The notes under the pieces were generated by a model. That model saw only the letters and a program-made list of their open reading frames with translations. It did no database searches and was not told the origin of the DNA. The position numbers and the translations under genes were made by a program. Shown piece by piece: positions 11,441-23,029 of a DNA stretch of 64,000 nt. The stretch lies in the NCBI GenBank assembly GCA_034231615.1, contig CM067298.1, forward strand, positions 67,103,591 through 67,167,590. The letters run 5' to 3'. This DNA is from Meghimatium bilineatum. Its lineage: Eukaryota > Mollusca > Gastropoda > Stylommatophora > Philomycidae. The stretch's first letter is position 1, and each line of letters opens with the position of its first letter.

Positions 11441-12184
11441 CAACACTAGTTACAATGCAGTCATCAGTCTCTGAAAAGCAAAGATAATCTAGTTCTCGTT
11501 GGAAAACAACATAGTTACAAACACACCGCCAGCTGTCACATAGTGAATTAACGATATCGACAGGGAGCAGACTATAAAATAATTATAGTTCGTTTATAAA
11601 TTCGTAATCACACATTCATGCGAATATCTCAGAAACTGTCTGCTAGCTAGCAGATATTTCTACCGGAGATCTAGCAGAGATGTAATGTTAGATTTTATCC
11701 GACGCAAAAAAGCCATTATCATTTAGTCCAAAACTGCTCTGAATTATGCATGTCGGAGAATTCCTTTGAAGTTTTTGGTCATTTGCGAATAAGGGGGAGC
11801 AAATTTTAGATATCGTAATAAATATATTACTATCAAGTAACATTGCATGGCAAAGGCTTATCTCCTAAAAATACTTGATAGATCAAATTATTGTATGTGT
11901 TGTCAGTTATGGCAATAGTAAATGTCCCTGTAATGTTCATTAGTTAGTCTATCCTTCGGTCACCATTATACCCCCAAGGTTTCTTTACTGCGCTTAAATA
12001 CTTTATTATTTTAGCCGATAATGGATGAGATGTATTTTATTACCATTGTATGTGTACCTAATGTATGCTCAACATACATTTATTTATGTAGGGCCTTTAT
12101 AAGGTCTGTCCACGAAATATTTTCTTCAAAATTCCGAATATGATGATTCCAATAGGTTGATTATTGTTAATAGGTGCACAAATT
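11441..12184. other. Unassigned stretch
   Basis: About 0.75 kb of AT-rich sequence between LINE F and the transposase remnant. No coding similarity, RNA gene or clear repeat seen. Confidence 0.4.
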
Positions 12185-12690
12185 ATAACCCATCTTGTTG
12201 CCAATAGTAATCTTCCTCTCTGATTACGTGATTCACATTTGTTTTTCCAAAGCTGAATATCTGTTTTTAGAGAGGTACTCGCATGTCACATATTCAGTAT
12301 CACACATTTGTTGTATACAGTTCGGCAACTTGCCTTTTGCCCAAACTAACGTTATCGGATTAAAGTGAGCATGATATGCCGGAATTCGCTGAGAAATGTG
12401 ACCGTATCGCTGAATGATTTTATCAATATGATATAACTTTATCCTATTTGTCATCTTTACAATCTGTAACAACTTGCGCTTTAAAAAAGTACGCCAAAGT
12501 GTACAATTTTCTTAGTAAGCCATGTCTTAATTTGATCTTTTGTATTTGATTCATTTGTTATATTGTCTTCCTGTGATACTGCATCGTGATAGGAAGCATT
12601 GTGCATTACCAAACATGATGGTCCTTCCAGAGTTGGAGGAAGCCTATTCTCCATCCAATGCATGCAAATGTTTCTTTTATGTTCACTTTC
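12185..12690 (-). pseudogene. DDE transposase remnant (Tc1/mariner-IS630-like), catalytic residues lost
   Basis: The minus strand carries the C-terminal half of a DDE-type transposase in at least three frames. In order: a lead-in ENRLPPTLEGPSCLVMHNASYH, abbreviated here to CLVMHNASYH, matching the usual VMDNAxYH; a TKDQIKTWLTKK block; LLQIVKMTN-like; YHIDKIIQRYGH; IPAYHAHFNPITLVWAKGK, matching PPYHxxLNPIExxWAxxK; and near the end VNHVIREEDYYW. The catalytic Asp of MDN is His (codon at 12601-12603) and the Glu of NPIE is Thr (12350-12352), so the enzyme would be inactive even without the frameshifts. A second, differently decayed copy lies at 33.64-34.25 kb. The N-terminal half is not visible; a (TA)n tract and a LINE tail lie directly upstream. 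Confidence 0.8.
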
Positions 12691-12691
12691 C

Positions 12692-12950
<259 letters not shown>

Positions 12951-13489
12951 TCGTTAGACTCAAATGTATACTGTAAAATATCTTATATTCTACGCAATTG
13001 AGATGTGGTGCATATGTCTATAAGTTATGACGAACATTTTAAAAGTCCTAACAATATAATAATAAAAAAAAACACGTTTTTGTAGGGTAGATGTTACTCA
13101 AAAGTTGTATTCCAATGATCTTCGCAATCTAATAAATAATTACTTAGATATTCTTCTCAAACGGTGAATACCAATTTGTGGACAGGCTATACCAATTAAT
13201 TTCGATAGAAACTTGCATTTGAGAATGTCGTTCAGAGAGAAGATCATCGGTGTAATGGCATCCGCGGAGATGCAACATCGGACACTCTGTTTTGCTGATG
13301 CAGGTAGTGATACAATCTGTTAAGAACTGTGGGCTAGGATTAGCTAGGATTAGTCACACTGTCGTCAGCACAGATTGATAGGTTGGAGAGAGAGTTTAGA
13401 ATGAGGCCATGAATCCATATCTATGATGCACGTCAGAGACACAAATCGCTGTTGTGAGGTTTTGTCTAGACCTACCTAGCATCAAAAGA
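12951..13489. other. Unassigned stretch
   Basis: AT-rich sequence with no recognised coding or repeat content, apart from a short duplicated TTAGCTAGGA near 13335-13355. Confidence 0.4.
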
Positions 13490-13660
13490 AATTCAGGTAG
13501 GAAGAATGAGGATACATGAAAAAAAAGTTCTTGAGGCTGACGGGAATTGAACCAGGTCCCTTCTATCATCAAAGTAAGACATTGACTAACACTGGTGAAA
13601 TTATACTTAAAAGTTGCACACAGTAACCATAACCCTTTATACCACACACTAGATAACAGA
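13490..13660 (-). mobile_element. SINE group B copy (tRNA-like)
   Basis: On the minus strand a Pol III B-box-like GGTTCAATTCC (about 13543-13553) is followed by CGTCAGCCTCAAG and a tail whose complement (GGAAGAATGAGGATACATGA) is shared with the flank of the copy at 22.7 kb. Five further copies are listed. Non-coding. Confidence 0.6.
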
Positions 13661-13671
13661 AATGACGGACA

Positions 13672-14205
13672 TTGCAGCAATATACTGGTAGAAGGAAACG
13701 ATACCATATTCTGCGAGTCTGCGAGTTGCAAGAGGTAGGGAGAGACTGTGAATGGATGGAAGTAAATACGGAGAGAAGATCGTTAACGAATGTTGTAATA
13801 CAGCTAGGAAGAAAGTGCTGTGATTGGGCTGCAAATACGATAGTGGGAATGATAGAACAATACTCGATGTCACAATATATAATCATTTACACAGATGGCG
13901 CAGTAGTAAGAGAAACAAGCAGATGCGTAGAGGGCGTCATCGACTACCAAAATGGCAAGGGGATGGTGGAAAAATCTACCGCTGATCCCACTACAACATC
14001 TAGCATGAGGTTGTGGATAGAGGGAGTAAAAGCGGCACTGACTTGGCTAACGTCGCAACCACCAACACCTACAGTGATTCTATCTGATCCCCAGAGTACG
14101 CTACACAAGATAGGAAAATGCATAAGAAAAAGAGTGTTTACCTACGTAGAACACAATGTCGATTATCTTTACTTTACAATGAATGCACAAACCATGAGAC
14201 TATAG
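13672..14205 (+). mobile_element. LINE group B, RNase H domain fragment
   Basis: A 177-codon open stretch. Residues about 1-35 (HILRVCELQEVGRDCEWMEV) match the region between RT and RNase H in the 20.3-22.2 kb copy. RNase H follows: IIIYTDG (first Asp), LWIEGVKAALTWL (Glu) and VILSDPQSTL (second Asp). The domain removes RNA from RNA/DNA hybrids during reverse transcription in I/jockey-type elements. The frame loses similarity after about codon 150 and stops at 14205. The start Met is arbitrary. As an isolated domain it is a dead fragment, though it keeps the first three catalytic acidic residues. Confidence 0.75.
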
Positions 14206-14430
14206 AGTATGGATATAACAAAATACAAATAACAGTGTACAAGACAGCTACAACGTTTCAACCTGAAGATCTTTTTCAAGAAAGCACAAGACAAACAGTA
14301 AAAACAGTCACACTAATGGTACTATCACAAAATAACTAGACGGCAGGCATATAACAACAGAGACATCCAGGTAACTATGACGTACTTATACATAAGTCAT
14401 ATTTTTTAAATGCGCGTCTCTTTGACAAAA

Positions 14431-14494
14431 CTAAACTAAACTAAACTAAACTAAACTAAACTAAACTAAAACTAAACTAAACTAAACTAAACTA
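14431..14494. repeat. (ACTAA)n pentanucleotide microsatellite
   Basis: About 12 pentamer units with one slip. It lies 225 bp downstream of the RNase H fragment and may derive from a retrotransposon tail. Confidence 0.95.
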
Positions 14495-14713
14495 ACCAAC
14501 CAACGAGCTAAGCAACCAACCAATTAAACAGTGTACCTATCAAATATTTCATTGAATAGTGATAAAATAATTTACCAACCAATAATTTACTTTTTAACAA
14601 AGATAACATAACATTGTACCAACAAAACTCGTGTATTTAATCATAATAATAAAATTATGCACTGGTGTTTCAAGACTACACCATGCTGGAAACCTAGTAT
14701 TATATCATTATGG

Positions 14714-14716
14714 AGG

Positions 14717-14758
<42 letters not shown>
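14714..14758. repeat. (GA)n microsatellite
   Basis: About 20 GA units with one interruption. Confidence 0.95.
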
Positions 14759-14759
<1 letters not shown>

Positions 14760-16079
14760 TGCAACGGGAGTTTGAGAGTGAACTCTAGAAAAATGTGCTG
14801 ACCATGTATTATATATTAGGACAAGAAATTCGCGACCAAGTCTTACATACGATGAACGCTGAAGAGTAGATAATGTACATAAAAAATGTGCAGCAACTTC
14901 ATAGGTGGCTATGAACACTTACATCTTGGGTGAGGGACGTGTAAGGAATGGAGGTAATATGTTGTAATTGAACAGTAATTTCCAGATATCGAGGATTTTC
15001 CTGACATTAACTGGCCGCAAGGAAAAAAAACCAAAGAAACAATAAAAAAACACAAAAACAAACAAACTAGAGAATTCAAACAGAAATGAATTGACACTCC
15101 ACATTTTCTAGTTGAATGCACATTCTGTTTGATGAACATCTAAAATGAAGTTTAAAAACAAAATTACCGGAAATTATTATGCCCGCCATTATTCTTATGC
15201 CAAATTGCTTGTGGAGTTTAACAAGCGTATGTTCTGTATTATAATGTATGTGTGGGTGATGTTTGATTCTAATATTTGTACCGTTGTGCGTAATAACGTC
15301 TCACGCGTTGATGGTTATATAGTGAATAGGACATTGAAAAAAAATAATTAAATAGAAGTTCTACAAAGGAAAAAAATAATCAACGCTTCGACTAGAATGC
15401 CGATATCATTGGGGGAAGGGGGGAGGGGGGGGGGGGGGAGAGGAACAATCGAACACAGAAAAAGCGCGATACAGCGGTGATACGATCTAGAAATTAATGG
15501 TACAAATAATACGATTAGCAAACCAAAATAGAAAAACTTTTCAGACATAAAGACATTCTATAGATTTTGAATAATGTCAAACATGACGAGAGACACAAGG
15601 TTCATAAAAAACATTAAACATTGCAGAGCTCTGACGTCATTTCGATTGGATTTTCCACATGCAATTTGTTATTCTCAGCACAGTCGAAAATAACAGATCA
15701 AAGCCCCCTCTCCCCCCCCCCCTACTCCTTCGGAAGACAGAACATGAAATTTAGTTATAAAGATCAATTTCCAAAAAATAGCTGGAAACCGGGCATTTCC
15801 CCATTAAATGATTTTCCAAAAAAGTTGGCAACCGGATATTTCCCCATTTAATGATTTCCCAAAAGGCACACAAAAATTACATACAACAATTACCTTTTTA
15901 AAGGAAAAAAAATTACGTCTCTCTCATTTACCAAAGGCGTATCTATGATCCTAAAGGATCAATCCACGGGCAGCAAGATTCAGAATGGAAGACTTTGCCA
16001 TGAGCGGATGGAGTATATTGACAATGGAAAACTTTGCCATGAGTCTTGTCTTATCGTGTCCTAGCCACTAGTGCCACAA
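14759..16079. other. Unassigned stretch with homopolymer tracts
   Basis: About 1.3 kb without recognised coding similarity. It holds a G-rich tract at 15417-15440 and a C tract at about 15712-15721. A short direct repeat (CCGGGCATTTCCCCATT / CCGGATATTTCCCCATT) occurs near 15790-15850, and TTTGCCATGAG occurs twice near 15985-16040. Confidence 0.45.
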
Positions 16080-16471
16080 AGCGTCGCGGAAAGCCTAAGA
16101 CTTCTACCTTTAGCCAATTTTGTAGCTTTTGTTGTTGTGATGCCATATTTTTGTAGTTTGTCTCTGATGTTATCAATACACCTAACTCTTGGTCTTCCTC
16201 TTGCTCTCTAGCCAGAACTTCTTTTGTTGTATATTATAGATGGTAGGCGATCATGCTCTATTCTGATAAGGTGGCTAAACCATTTACTCTGTTGTCTGTC
16301 TATGTATTTGATGCATGGAATAATTCCTATACAATTTGTGATGTCTTCATTTCTCATTCGATCTGTTCTATTAACGCTAACGATCTATCGCTCATTTCAC
16401 AGGCTGCAATCTTTCTCTCATGTGTTTTGAACAGTGACCATATTTGATATTGGTAACATATAACTGGTATA
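16080..16471 (-). mobile_element. LINE group G, C-terminal half (downstream of a nested insertion)
   Basis: Minus strand reads FIPVICYQYQIWSLFKTHER, KIAACEMS, IGIIPCIKYIDRQQSKWFSH and RARGRPRVRCIDNIRDK, the post-RT C-terminus of an endonuclease/RT LINE related to group F. The preceding part of the element lies at 17101-17420, on the far side of a plus-strand LINE. Confidence 0.7.
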
Positions 16472-16485
16472 AATATATTTTTTTA

Positions 16486-17086
16486 GTCAATGCCAGCAGG
16501 TGGTATTTCTTACTGATGCTATGTCTGTCCTACAAGCTCTTGACAGCGATAAACTGCCAGACCTTAAGAAAGCCATGCGAGAAGTTAGCACCTAAAGAAG
16601 GGTAGTACTACAGTGGATACCATCCAACTTTGGCATACCAGGAAATGAAGAGGCAGACAGACTGGCAAAGGATGGAGCAACACAGGAACAAAAAGATCAA
16701 AAAATCACTTACCAAGAAAAGAAGACCATCATCAAAGCCATCAGGAAAACCTGCCACCCAAAAGACAATTACCACTATCTCAACAGAGCAGAGCAGGTTA
16801 TTATCTTCCGCCTCAGAACAGGACACAGCAGATTAAACAGCCACTTAAATAGACTAAGATTGGTCCCATCACCACTGTGCCCTTGTGGGCAGGCAGAACA
16901 GACAGCTGAACATATCCTATAAGACTGCAATACACTACTAAATCAGTTAAGGAAGAGCACTGGCCCACAGAGATGGATATCCACAGAAAGATGTATGGGA
17001 GCACTGAGGAGCTTTCAAATACAGCATCATTTATTAAGAAAATAAGACTTGCTGTGTAGACATGTCAAACTGCGAACGAGAAGAAG
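16486..17086 (+). mobile_element. LINE group D, RNase H and zinc-knuckle-like 3' part, inserted in LINE G
   Basis: Plus-strand fragments include VFLTDAMSVLQAL (RNase H Asp), QWIPSNFGIPGNEEADRLAK (normally WxPSHxGxxGNExAD; the His is Asn), IFRLRTGHSRLNSHL and LCPCGQAEQTAEHIL, the Cys/His tail typical of RNase H-bearing LINEs. It ends in GCGAACGAGAAGAAG, the group D tail. The flanks AATATATTTTTTT (16472-16484) and AATATGTTTTTTAA (17087-17100) look like a decayed target-site duplication. Fragmented by stops, so not functional. Confidence 0.8.
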
Positions 17087-17100
17087 AATATGTTTTTTAA

Positions 17101-17420
17101 AATCAGTATTTGTTTAGTGGTCAGATTTATGTATGGGTGTTTGAGCAGTGGTATCAGTTAGTATGCCAAAGCATTGACGTTTTGGCATCGTGTATAGCTT
17201 TCTTCATCTAGTTTGTCGTCTTCGATGAACATGCTTCCAGGTGTTTAAATTTGCATACTTGTATGCAATTGTTTTCGTTCATTTTGATATTAACTGGACC
17301 AGGTGATCTTCTGATTTTCATAGGTTCTGTCTTTGATGTGTTAATTTTTATGTTCTATCTTTCACAGGCTGAATTTAGTGCCTTTATGTGTCTCTGTAGT
17401 TAAGTTTCCTCCCCATATTC
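17101..17420 (-). mobile_element. LINE group G, RT palm/thumb half (upstream part)
   Basis: Minus strand reads HIKALNSACER, KINTSKTEPMKI, VNIKMNENNCIQVCKFKHLE, the stretch after the YADD motif in endonuclease/RT LINEs (LKINxxKTxxM, then FKYLG; here FKHLE). Removing the plus-strand insertion would bring it next to the C-terminal half at 16471. Confidence 0.65.
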
Positions 17421-17424
17421 ATTT

Positions 17425-17600
17425 GCCATAAGTGGATGGAGTATATTGAGAGTGTACCTGAATATGTTGCCCTGGCTATGCTGGAGTTTTGTGTAACAAG
17501 AAAATTGGAGGATTGGTTTCAAGAGAACAGATGCCAGGACAGATGAGGCATTTTTTATTGGCTCTCTATGCGTCTTTTATTTGATGATATCGTGGTAGTC
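17425..17600 (+). mobile_element. Possible small LINE group B fragment
   Basis: TGAATATGTTGCCCTGGC followed by TATGCTGGAGT resembles the segment encoding the post-RNase H region of LINE B (ATGAATATACTGCCCTGGTC at 21800). Short and weak. Confidence 0.35.
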
Positions 17601-18527
17601 GAGACTGTTCTTAAAAGATTGAAGTACCTGGTAATAAACTCGAGAAAATAATAGAGGAGGCGATTAATGGATACGCCTAGAAAGGTATACAATCAATAGA
17701 CTATGGTAACTATCAGAATACAACCCATAGTCATCTGCGAATAGAAGCAGCATTTCTATGTGGATGTCTGAATATCGTCGTCGGTTAAGAATATCATTAT
17801 CACGAATCGTATCAAAGGGCAGTGAATATGGGGTCAGGGTTGTTGGTTGGTTGCTGATCCAGCGGTCCATGGGCTCATACCCTTTGACCCAAGGGTGAGG
17901 GTTGTAGAAACGATGGTTGGTAATACGTCTACAACAGTGCATACAAGAAAACACAAGCAGAGGGAGACGGGAAGAGATAAATGCAATGATAGGAAAGCAG
18001 GAGATGATATATGTACCAAACTACAAACAGTAGGAAAACTTATATAAATTTAGTCACTTTAAATATATGAAGAGAACATTCGATCAAATGGTCATTATAA
18101 AGACCACGCCGTCACATACGCCGTGTATAAAGCCTCCGGTATTTATCTCGTCTAGCGATTGATGTATAATCATGGACAGTGCCATCTCTGTCTCATCGTG
18201 TGTTTGTGTGCTATAAGTTGTTAGTAAAACGTCATTACCATTTTCCAAGTCTCGTCAGCTGGATTACAGTTTTGCTGCAGTTTTTACATATTCTTGAATT
18301 TGCACACTATGGGATTTCTCCAAAGCTCTATTTCATACCCAGAAGACGTCAATTATCTGCGGTGTGCAACTCTGTGACAAGAAACTTGTCACTCAGAGGG
18401 GATAGAAAAGTCACGAAGTACTGCAGGACTTCCATAACAGGATGTCCTCAGTATATAGGAATCTCATCTACCATGAATTTGCTGTTGCGTGATTATTGGT
18501 CTTATGGGACACTGGTGAAACCAACAG
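17601..18527. other. Unassigned stretch
   Basis: About 0.9 kb. A 125-codon open stretch at 18179-18556 has no recognised motif and runs into a satellite, so I do not call it a gene. Confidence 0.4.
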
Positions 18528-18770
18528 TTCTTCCTCATGAGTTTATCTCACAGTAGTACAACTCAAAGTTTTTTGTTCTTCCTCATGAGTTTATCTCACA
18601 GTAGTAAAACTCAAAGTTTGTTGTTCTTCCTCATGAGTTTATCTCACAGTAGTAAAACTCAAAGTTTGTTGTTCTTCCTCATGAGTTTATCTCACAGTAG
18701 TAAGACTCAAAGTGTTTTGTTCTTCCTCATGAGTTTATCTCACAGTAGTAAGACTCAAGGTTTTTTATGA
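18528..18770. repeat. 48-bp tandem array, 5 units
   Basis: Core CATGAGTTTATCTCACAGTA, period 48 bp. It keeps a frame of 16-residue repeats (MSLSHSSKTQSLLFFL) open, a consequence of the period. Confidence 0.95.
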
Positions 18771-18825
18771 GTAAACTAGTGATACAGATCTTTGCGTTTA
18801 CTGTCTGGAACCGTATTAGTCACGT

Positions 18826-18893
18826 ACCTATTTGGTTGATCTGGAGAATAGCTACAGCAACCTATTTGGTTGATCTGGAGAATAGCTACCGCA
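18826..18893. repeat. 34-bp direct duplication
   Basis: CCTATTTGGTTGATCTGGAG plus the following AATAGCTAC occurs twice in tandem. Confidence 0.9.
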
Positions 18894-19504
18894 AGACACG
18901 AGAAGAACAAATAGATCACACACTCCAACGCTATCAAAGTATCGAATTCCATTGTCATCATGACCCATTAATAGACAGAAACAAGATCGTGCTGCCCCTA
19001 ATATAGCAATGATGGTGTCGACGATAGAGCCTAGTAAACAGCTGTCAGATTTTTGTAAATCCGAGCTGGATATCCAGAAATATGTGTCAGAAAATAATGA
19101 TTGTTGCGTGTCTACGAGTCTAGCATAATAACGCACAACAATACTTGAGATTAATGTTGGGCGTTATGAAGAATGGAAGTGATATGTTCGGATTATTTTT
19201 ATTGCTCAAACAGACAATATCTAGAACGTGATACATCCCAGGGGAGATGTTTTACTACATTTGAACATAAGATTCATAATTAATATTAACACAACAAGTA
19301 TGTCACGACGACACGAACAGGAAGGAAAGAAAAGTAACCATGTGATTTGCCATGCATGTGAAAGCAGGACGTAAAATGTTTGGGTCAAGTTATTCTCCAA
19401 ATTATTTCTGCGCGTTAATCCCACTAATCCCATTGTCACTAATATTGGCTGTTGCTACTGCTTATTTGTACATTTGTGCATACTTTATGTCATCAACCAA
19501 TGAA
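18894..19504. other. Unassigned stretch
   Basis: About 0.6 kb with no recognised coding, RNA or repeat content. Confidence 0.4.
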
Positions 19505-19728
19505 TAGCAAGGGAAATGTCGTATCAACAAAGGGAAATGTCGTATCAACAAAGGGAAATGTCATATCAACAAAGGGAAATTTCGTATCAACAAAGGGAAA
19601 TGTATCAACAAAGGGAAATGTCGTATCAACAAAGGGAAATGTCGTATCAACAAAGGGAAATGTCATATCAACAAAGAAAAATTTCGTATCAACAAAGGGA
19701 AATGTCGTATCAACAAAGAAAATTGACA
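19505..19728. repeat. 21-bp tandem array, about 11 units
   Basis: Core AAGGGAAATGTCGTATCAAC, period 21 bp with one shortened unit. Alternating GTCGTA / GTCATA / TTCGTA variants give higher-order structure. Frames on both strands are open across it because of the period. Confidence 0.95.
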
Positions 19729-20069
19729 ATGCTTGGAATTAGCCGTGTCTCTCCACAAGACTCATCAGGAATCATTCTAAAGTGACACAAATGAACTTTT
19801 CCCGTGAATGTCATTAACTGTTAACACAAATTATACACAAAAATGACCAGTGAAAATAACAGGAAAAACCAAATGCGCCACTTTAGATGGATAATTCCCG
19901 ATGAGCCAGCAGCACTGTATCTGTATAGTTGACGAAAGACACGATAAAGTGTAAGATTTTCACTTTGATGTGAATTGATATGAATTGATGTGAATTGACT
20001 AGTATTAAATTAATAATTTATATTCTAACATTTTTTGTCAGAACCTTTGTAAATACCACATGACTATTT

Positions 20070-20275
20070 AAATGTAGGGTGCAATGTCTCGAACTGACAA
20101 ACATATATATTTAAAAGGAGATGTAGGGTGCAATGCCTCGAGCTGACAAACTTCGGTATTTAAAAGGAGATGTAGGGTGCAATGCCTCGAGCTGACAAAC
20201 TTCGGTATTTAAAAGGAGATGTAGGGTGCAATGCCACGAGCTGACAAACTTCAGCATTTAAATGTAGATGTAAGT
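20070..20275. repeat. 49-bp tandem array, about 4 units, at the 5' edge of LINE B
   Basis: Core GGTGCAATGCCTCGAGCTGA, then CAAACTTCGGTATTTAAA. A degenerate unit (GACTAGAGCTGATAAACTTC, then TATTTAAATG) lies at 22190-22225, beyond the 3' end of the LINE, so the LINE sits inside this array. Confidence 0.9.
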
Positions 20276-20279
20276 GCAT

Positions 20280-22190
20280 ACAAACCCAGAAGAGAAACAA
20301 ATGCAGCAGTTCTTGCTTATGAAAGTTTTCAGAATAAATAAGTATCTGTAGTTGCAGCTATAGACCTGGAAGATGCGTACAATAGAGTTAGTTATACCCA
20401 TCTTGTCGACATGCTAAGGGAACAAGATATCCATCCCTGGATCATACGCTGGATGACAAATGTGCTGATCTGTAGAAAAGTTGCTCTGAGGTGTGGATCC
20501 TTGACGTATGAGATCAGAACAATAGCACCTGGTCTGCCACAAGGATCCCCTCTGTCCCCAGTACTGTTTAATGTGTATACATTGAGAATTGCTCAATTGC
20601 AAACTCCCAGCAATTGTAGAGTTCTAACATACGCTGCTGATATCCTACTATACAACATGGGCAGGAACAGAACAGATATCGCTGACAGTGTACAGAATGG
20701 ACTAGATCAATTGTCGATATGGTGCAGAACATACAACGCTGTGATCAATCCCTCGAAAGCAAAGGTCGTCTGGTACTCCTTAAATAATAATCTGGTAAGT
20801 GACAAACTGCCAGCTGTCAGTTGTATAGGCTCATTCATTTAAAGAGAACAGGACCTTAAATATCTTTGGATAATCTTTGATAGAAGTCTCTCATTCAACA
20901 AACACATCACAAATATGATTCAGAAGGCTAAAAGAGGGATCAGTGTTATCAATGTTATGGCGACCTTTGACATACAGCAACATGTACTTTTTCTGCTTCT
21001 ACAAGTGATGGTGCTATCTGTCATAGATTATGGCCTCGGCCTAATAAATCTGTCACAGGCACTAGTCGATAGATTGGAAAAAATACAAAATGATGCAATG
21101 AGAGCGGAACTGGGGTGTACTAGAGATACACCCATCTCTGCTATGAGATTTCTGCTTGATCTCTCCAGCATTAGAGTGCGACATCAGGTAGCACAAGTTA
21201 AGTCGTACCTTAAAGTGACAGAATACAACCACCACCCATTACACCATCGTCTAGATGAGTTAAAGAGAAAACGAATCAAGCGTGGCAGATCATGGATGGA
21301 AGACATACTGCGAAGAGTATGTGCATTTGAAGAAATAGGAAAGGCCAGTGAATGGGTGGAGGTAGACACTGAGAAATAAATCACAATAAATCACTGACTA
21401 AAGTAATAATAAAATTAGATAAAGCGTGTCGAAAATGGACGGGTGTCAGTGTCAAGGATGCATTGCATGAACTCATCCAACTGCACTCGAAACCACAAGA
21501 CATAATTATATACACAGATGGCTCCGTTAACAGAAACACAAATAAATGCGGTTAGTGTATTGTTGCCTACAGAGACGGCGAGAAATTGGTTGAGAAATCT
21601 TCAGTGTATTCCACTGTCACATCGAGCATGAGCATGGAGATAGAGGGAGCTACAGTAGCACTTAATTGGTTGATTACTGGTACATCAACACACTCGGCAA
21701 TACTCAGAGATTCTCAAAGCATGCTGCGCAAGATATAAAAGTTCATACTGAGAAAAGAATGGTAGGACTTATTGAACAACTCAGTTGTCCAGAGCATTAC
21801 ATGAATATACTGCCCTGGTCATGCTGGGGTCAGAGGAAACGAGAGAGCCATCTTATTGGCAGGCAATGCGGCGATAGACGGCACATTGTTGAGAAGAGAT
21901 TAAACAGAATTAGTGAAGAGAGTAATAAGTTCATTTCCAGATGCAGATGATGTCAATGAGGCTGTGAACGTACACATACAGAGAATGTTAGAAATGGGAG
22001 TATCTAGAGGTGAGAGTAGGAAATGTACATTTTTTTAGAAATTCCCGAAGATCACACAATCAACACCTAACCGGGACTCTTGAGTCTACATACACTGAGA
22101 TGGCTGCTGGAACGGAGGGCGGAGCACTTTTAGGAATGCCCCGCGTGCTATGAAGCCAGTTTCTAATCAAGAATCAAAATCTAAGCTGTA
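20280..22190 (+). mobile_element. LINE group B (jockey/I-like) with RT and RNase H, 5'-truncated
   Basis: The best preserved group B copy. RT begins near 20340 with VVAAIDLEDAYNRV; next are LRCGSLTYEIRTIAPGLPQG, SPLSPVLFNVYT and LTYAADILLY. The last should be YADD, but the first Asp is Ala (codon 20636-20638), which would abolish polymerase activity. The thumb follows in a second open block (20915-21379: VIDYGLGLI, RLEKIQNDAMR, KRGRSWMEDILRRVCA). RNase H lies at about 21500-21760: IIIYTDGSVNRNTNKCG, MEIEGATVALNWL, AILRDSQSML. It ends near CCAGTTTCTAATCAAGAATC. Stops at 20840, 21379 and 21543 and shifts near 21740-21790 break the frame. EN is missing. Confidence 0.85.
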
Positions 22191-22224
22191 ATGACTAGAG
22201 CTGATAAACTTCTATATTTAAATG

Positions 22225-22605
22225 TATATTCTATCTCTCATGTTTAAGTTGAAACGTGCATCCATCTCTGATGTGTAAGTTGAAACGTGCATTATCTCTC
22301 TCATGTGTAAGTTTATTTGTATTCTATCTCTCTCATGTGCAAGTTTAAACGTGTTCTATCTATCATGTACATATTGAAACGTGCTTTCTTTCTTTCATGT
22401 GTAAGATGAAACATACTTTGATCTCTCATGTGTAAGTTGAAATGTGTTATATCTCTCATGTGTAAGTTTAAATGTGTTCCATCTCTCATGTGTAAGTTTA
22501 ATTGTGTTCCATCTCTTTCATTTGTAAGTTGAAATGTACTTTCATCTCTCATGTATAAGTTGAAATGTGTTATATCTCTCATTTGTAAGTTAAAACGTGC
22601 GTACA
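22225..22605. repeat. About 30-bp tandem array, about 13 units
   Basis: Core TCTCATGTGTAAGTTGAAA with GTGT(T/C)-type spacers, units 28-31 bp and moderately diverged. Confidence 0.9.
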
Positions 22606-22679
22606 CAATGGAAAATGAGAAGAAAAATATGCCACAGGCAATGAGAGTACACACAAGAGTGTGTAAAAATAATTATACA

Positions 22680-22985
22680 AGTAAAATCAAGTAGGAAGCA
22701 TGAGGATAAATGAAAATAATTATTGCAATAAGACCTTTATGTCGATGTAGTACGCTTATGAAGTGTTTGTGTTCCTGAGGATACTTAAATATTTGTACGG
22801 GTTGTTCGTTGATGTTGTAATAGTCCTCGTCTCGATTGGTCCGTTCTCAGTGAATTGAACACAGGTTGAATGTCTTCACGAGATCACATCTTTTTTGGGG
22901 TTATTCAAGTACCTAAAGCATGTCTACTTGAGTTGCGAGGCGATTCAGTGCCACTAGGCTCAATTCCGGTCAGCTGTGAGAATTA
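22680..22985 (+). mobile_element. SINE group B copy (tRNA-like)
   Basis: GAGGATACTTAAATATTTGT, GTCTCGATTGGTCCGTTCTC and AGGCGATTCAGTGCC lead to a B-box-like GGCTCAATTCC at 22957-22967. The same order occurs in the copy at 47.3-47.55 kb. The left flank (AGTAGGAAGCATGAGGATAA) is shared with the 13.5 kb copy. Confidence 0.7.
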
Positions 22986-23029
22986 TAAAATCATTACTGT
23001 TTTGAATATTTTTAATAAAAAAATTCTTG

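Noticed and set aside
13396-13886. Minus-strand frames opposite the RNase H fragment
   Set aside because: They are shadows; the plus strand holds the recognisable YTDG and acidic motifs.
14431-14494. Possible telomere-like repeat
   Set aside because: The ACTAA pentamer is not a known animal telomere unit such as TTAGGG, and the tract is short and internal.
19493-19785. Three overlapping open frames (MSYQQRE, STKGNVV and PFVDTTF repeats)
   Set aside because: Three frames are open at once on two strands over a 21-bp array, so none is special.
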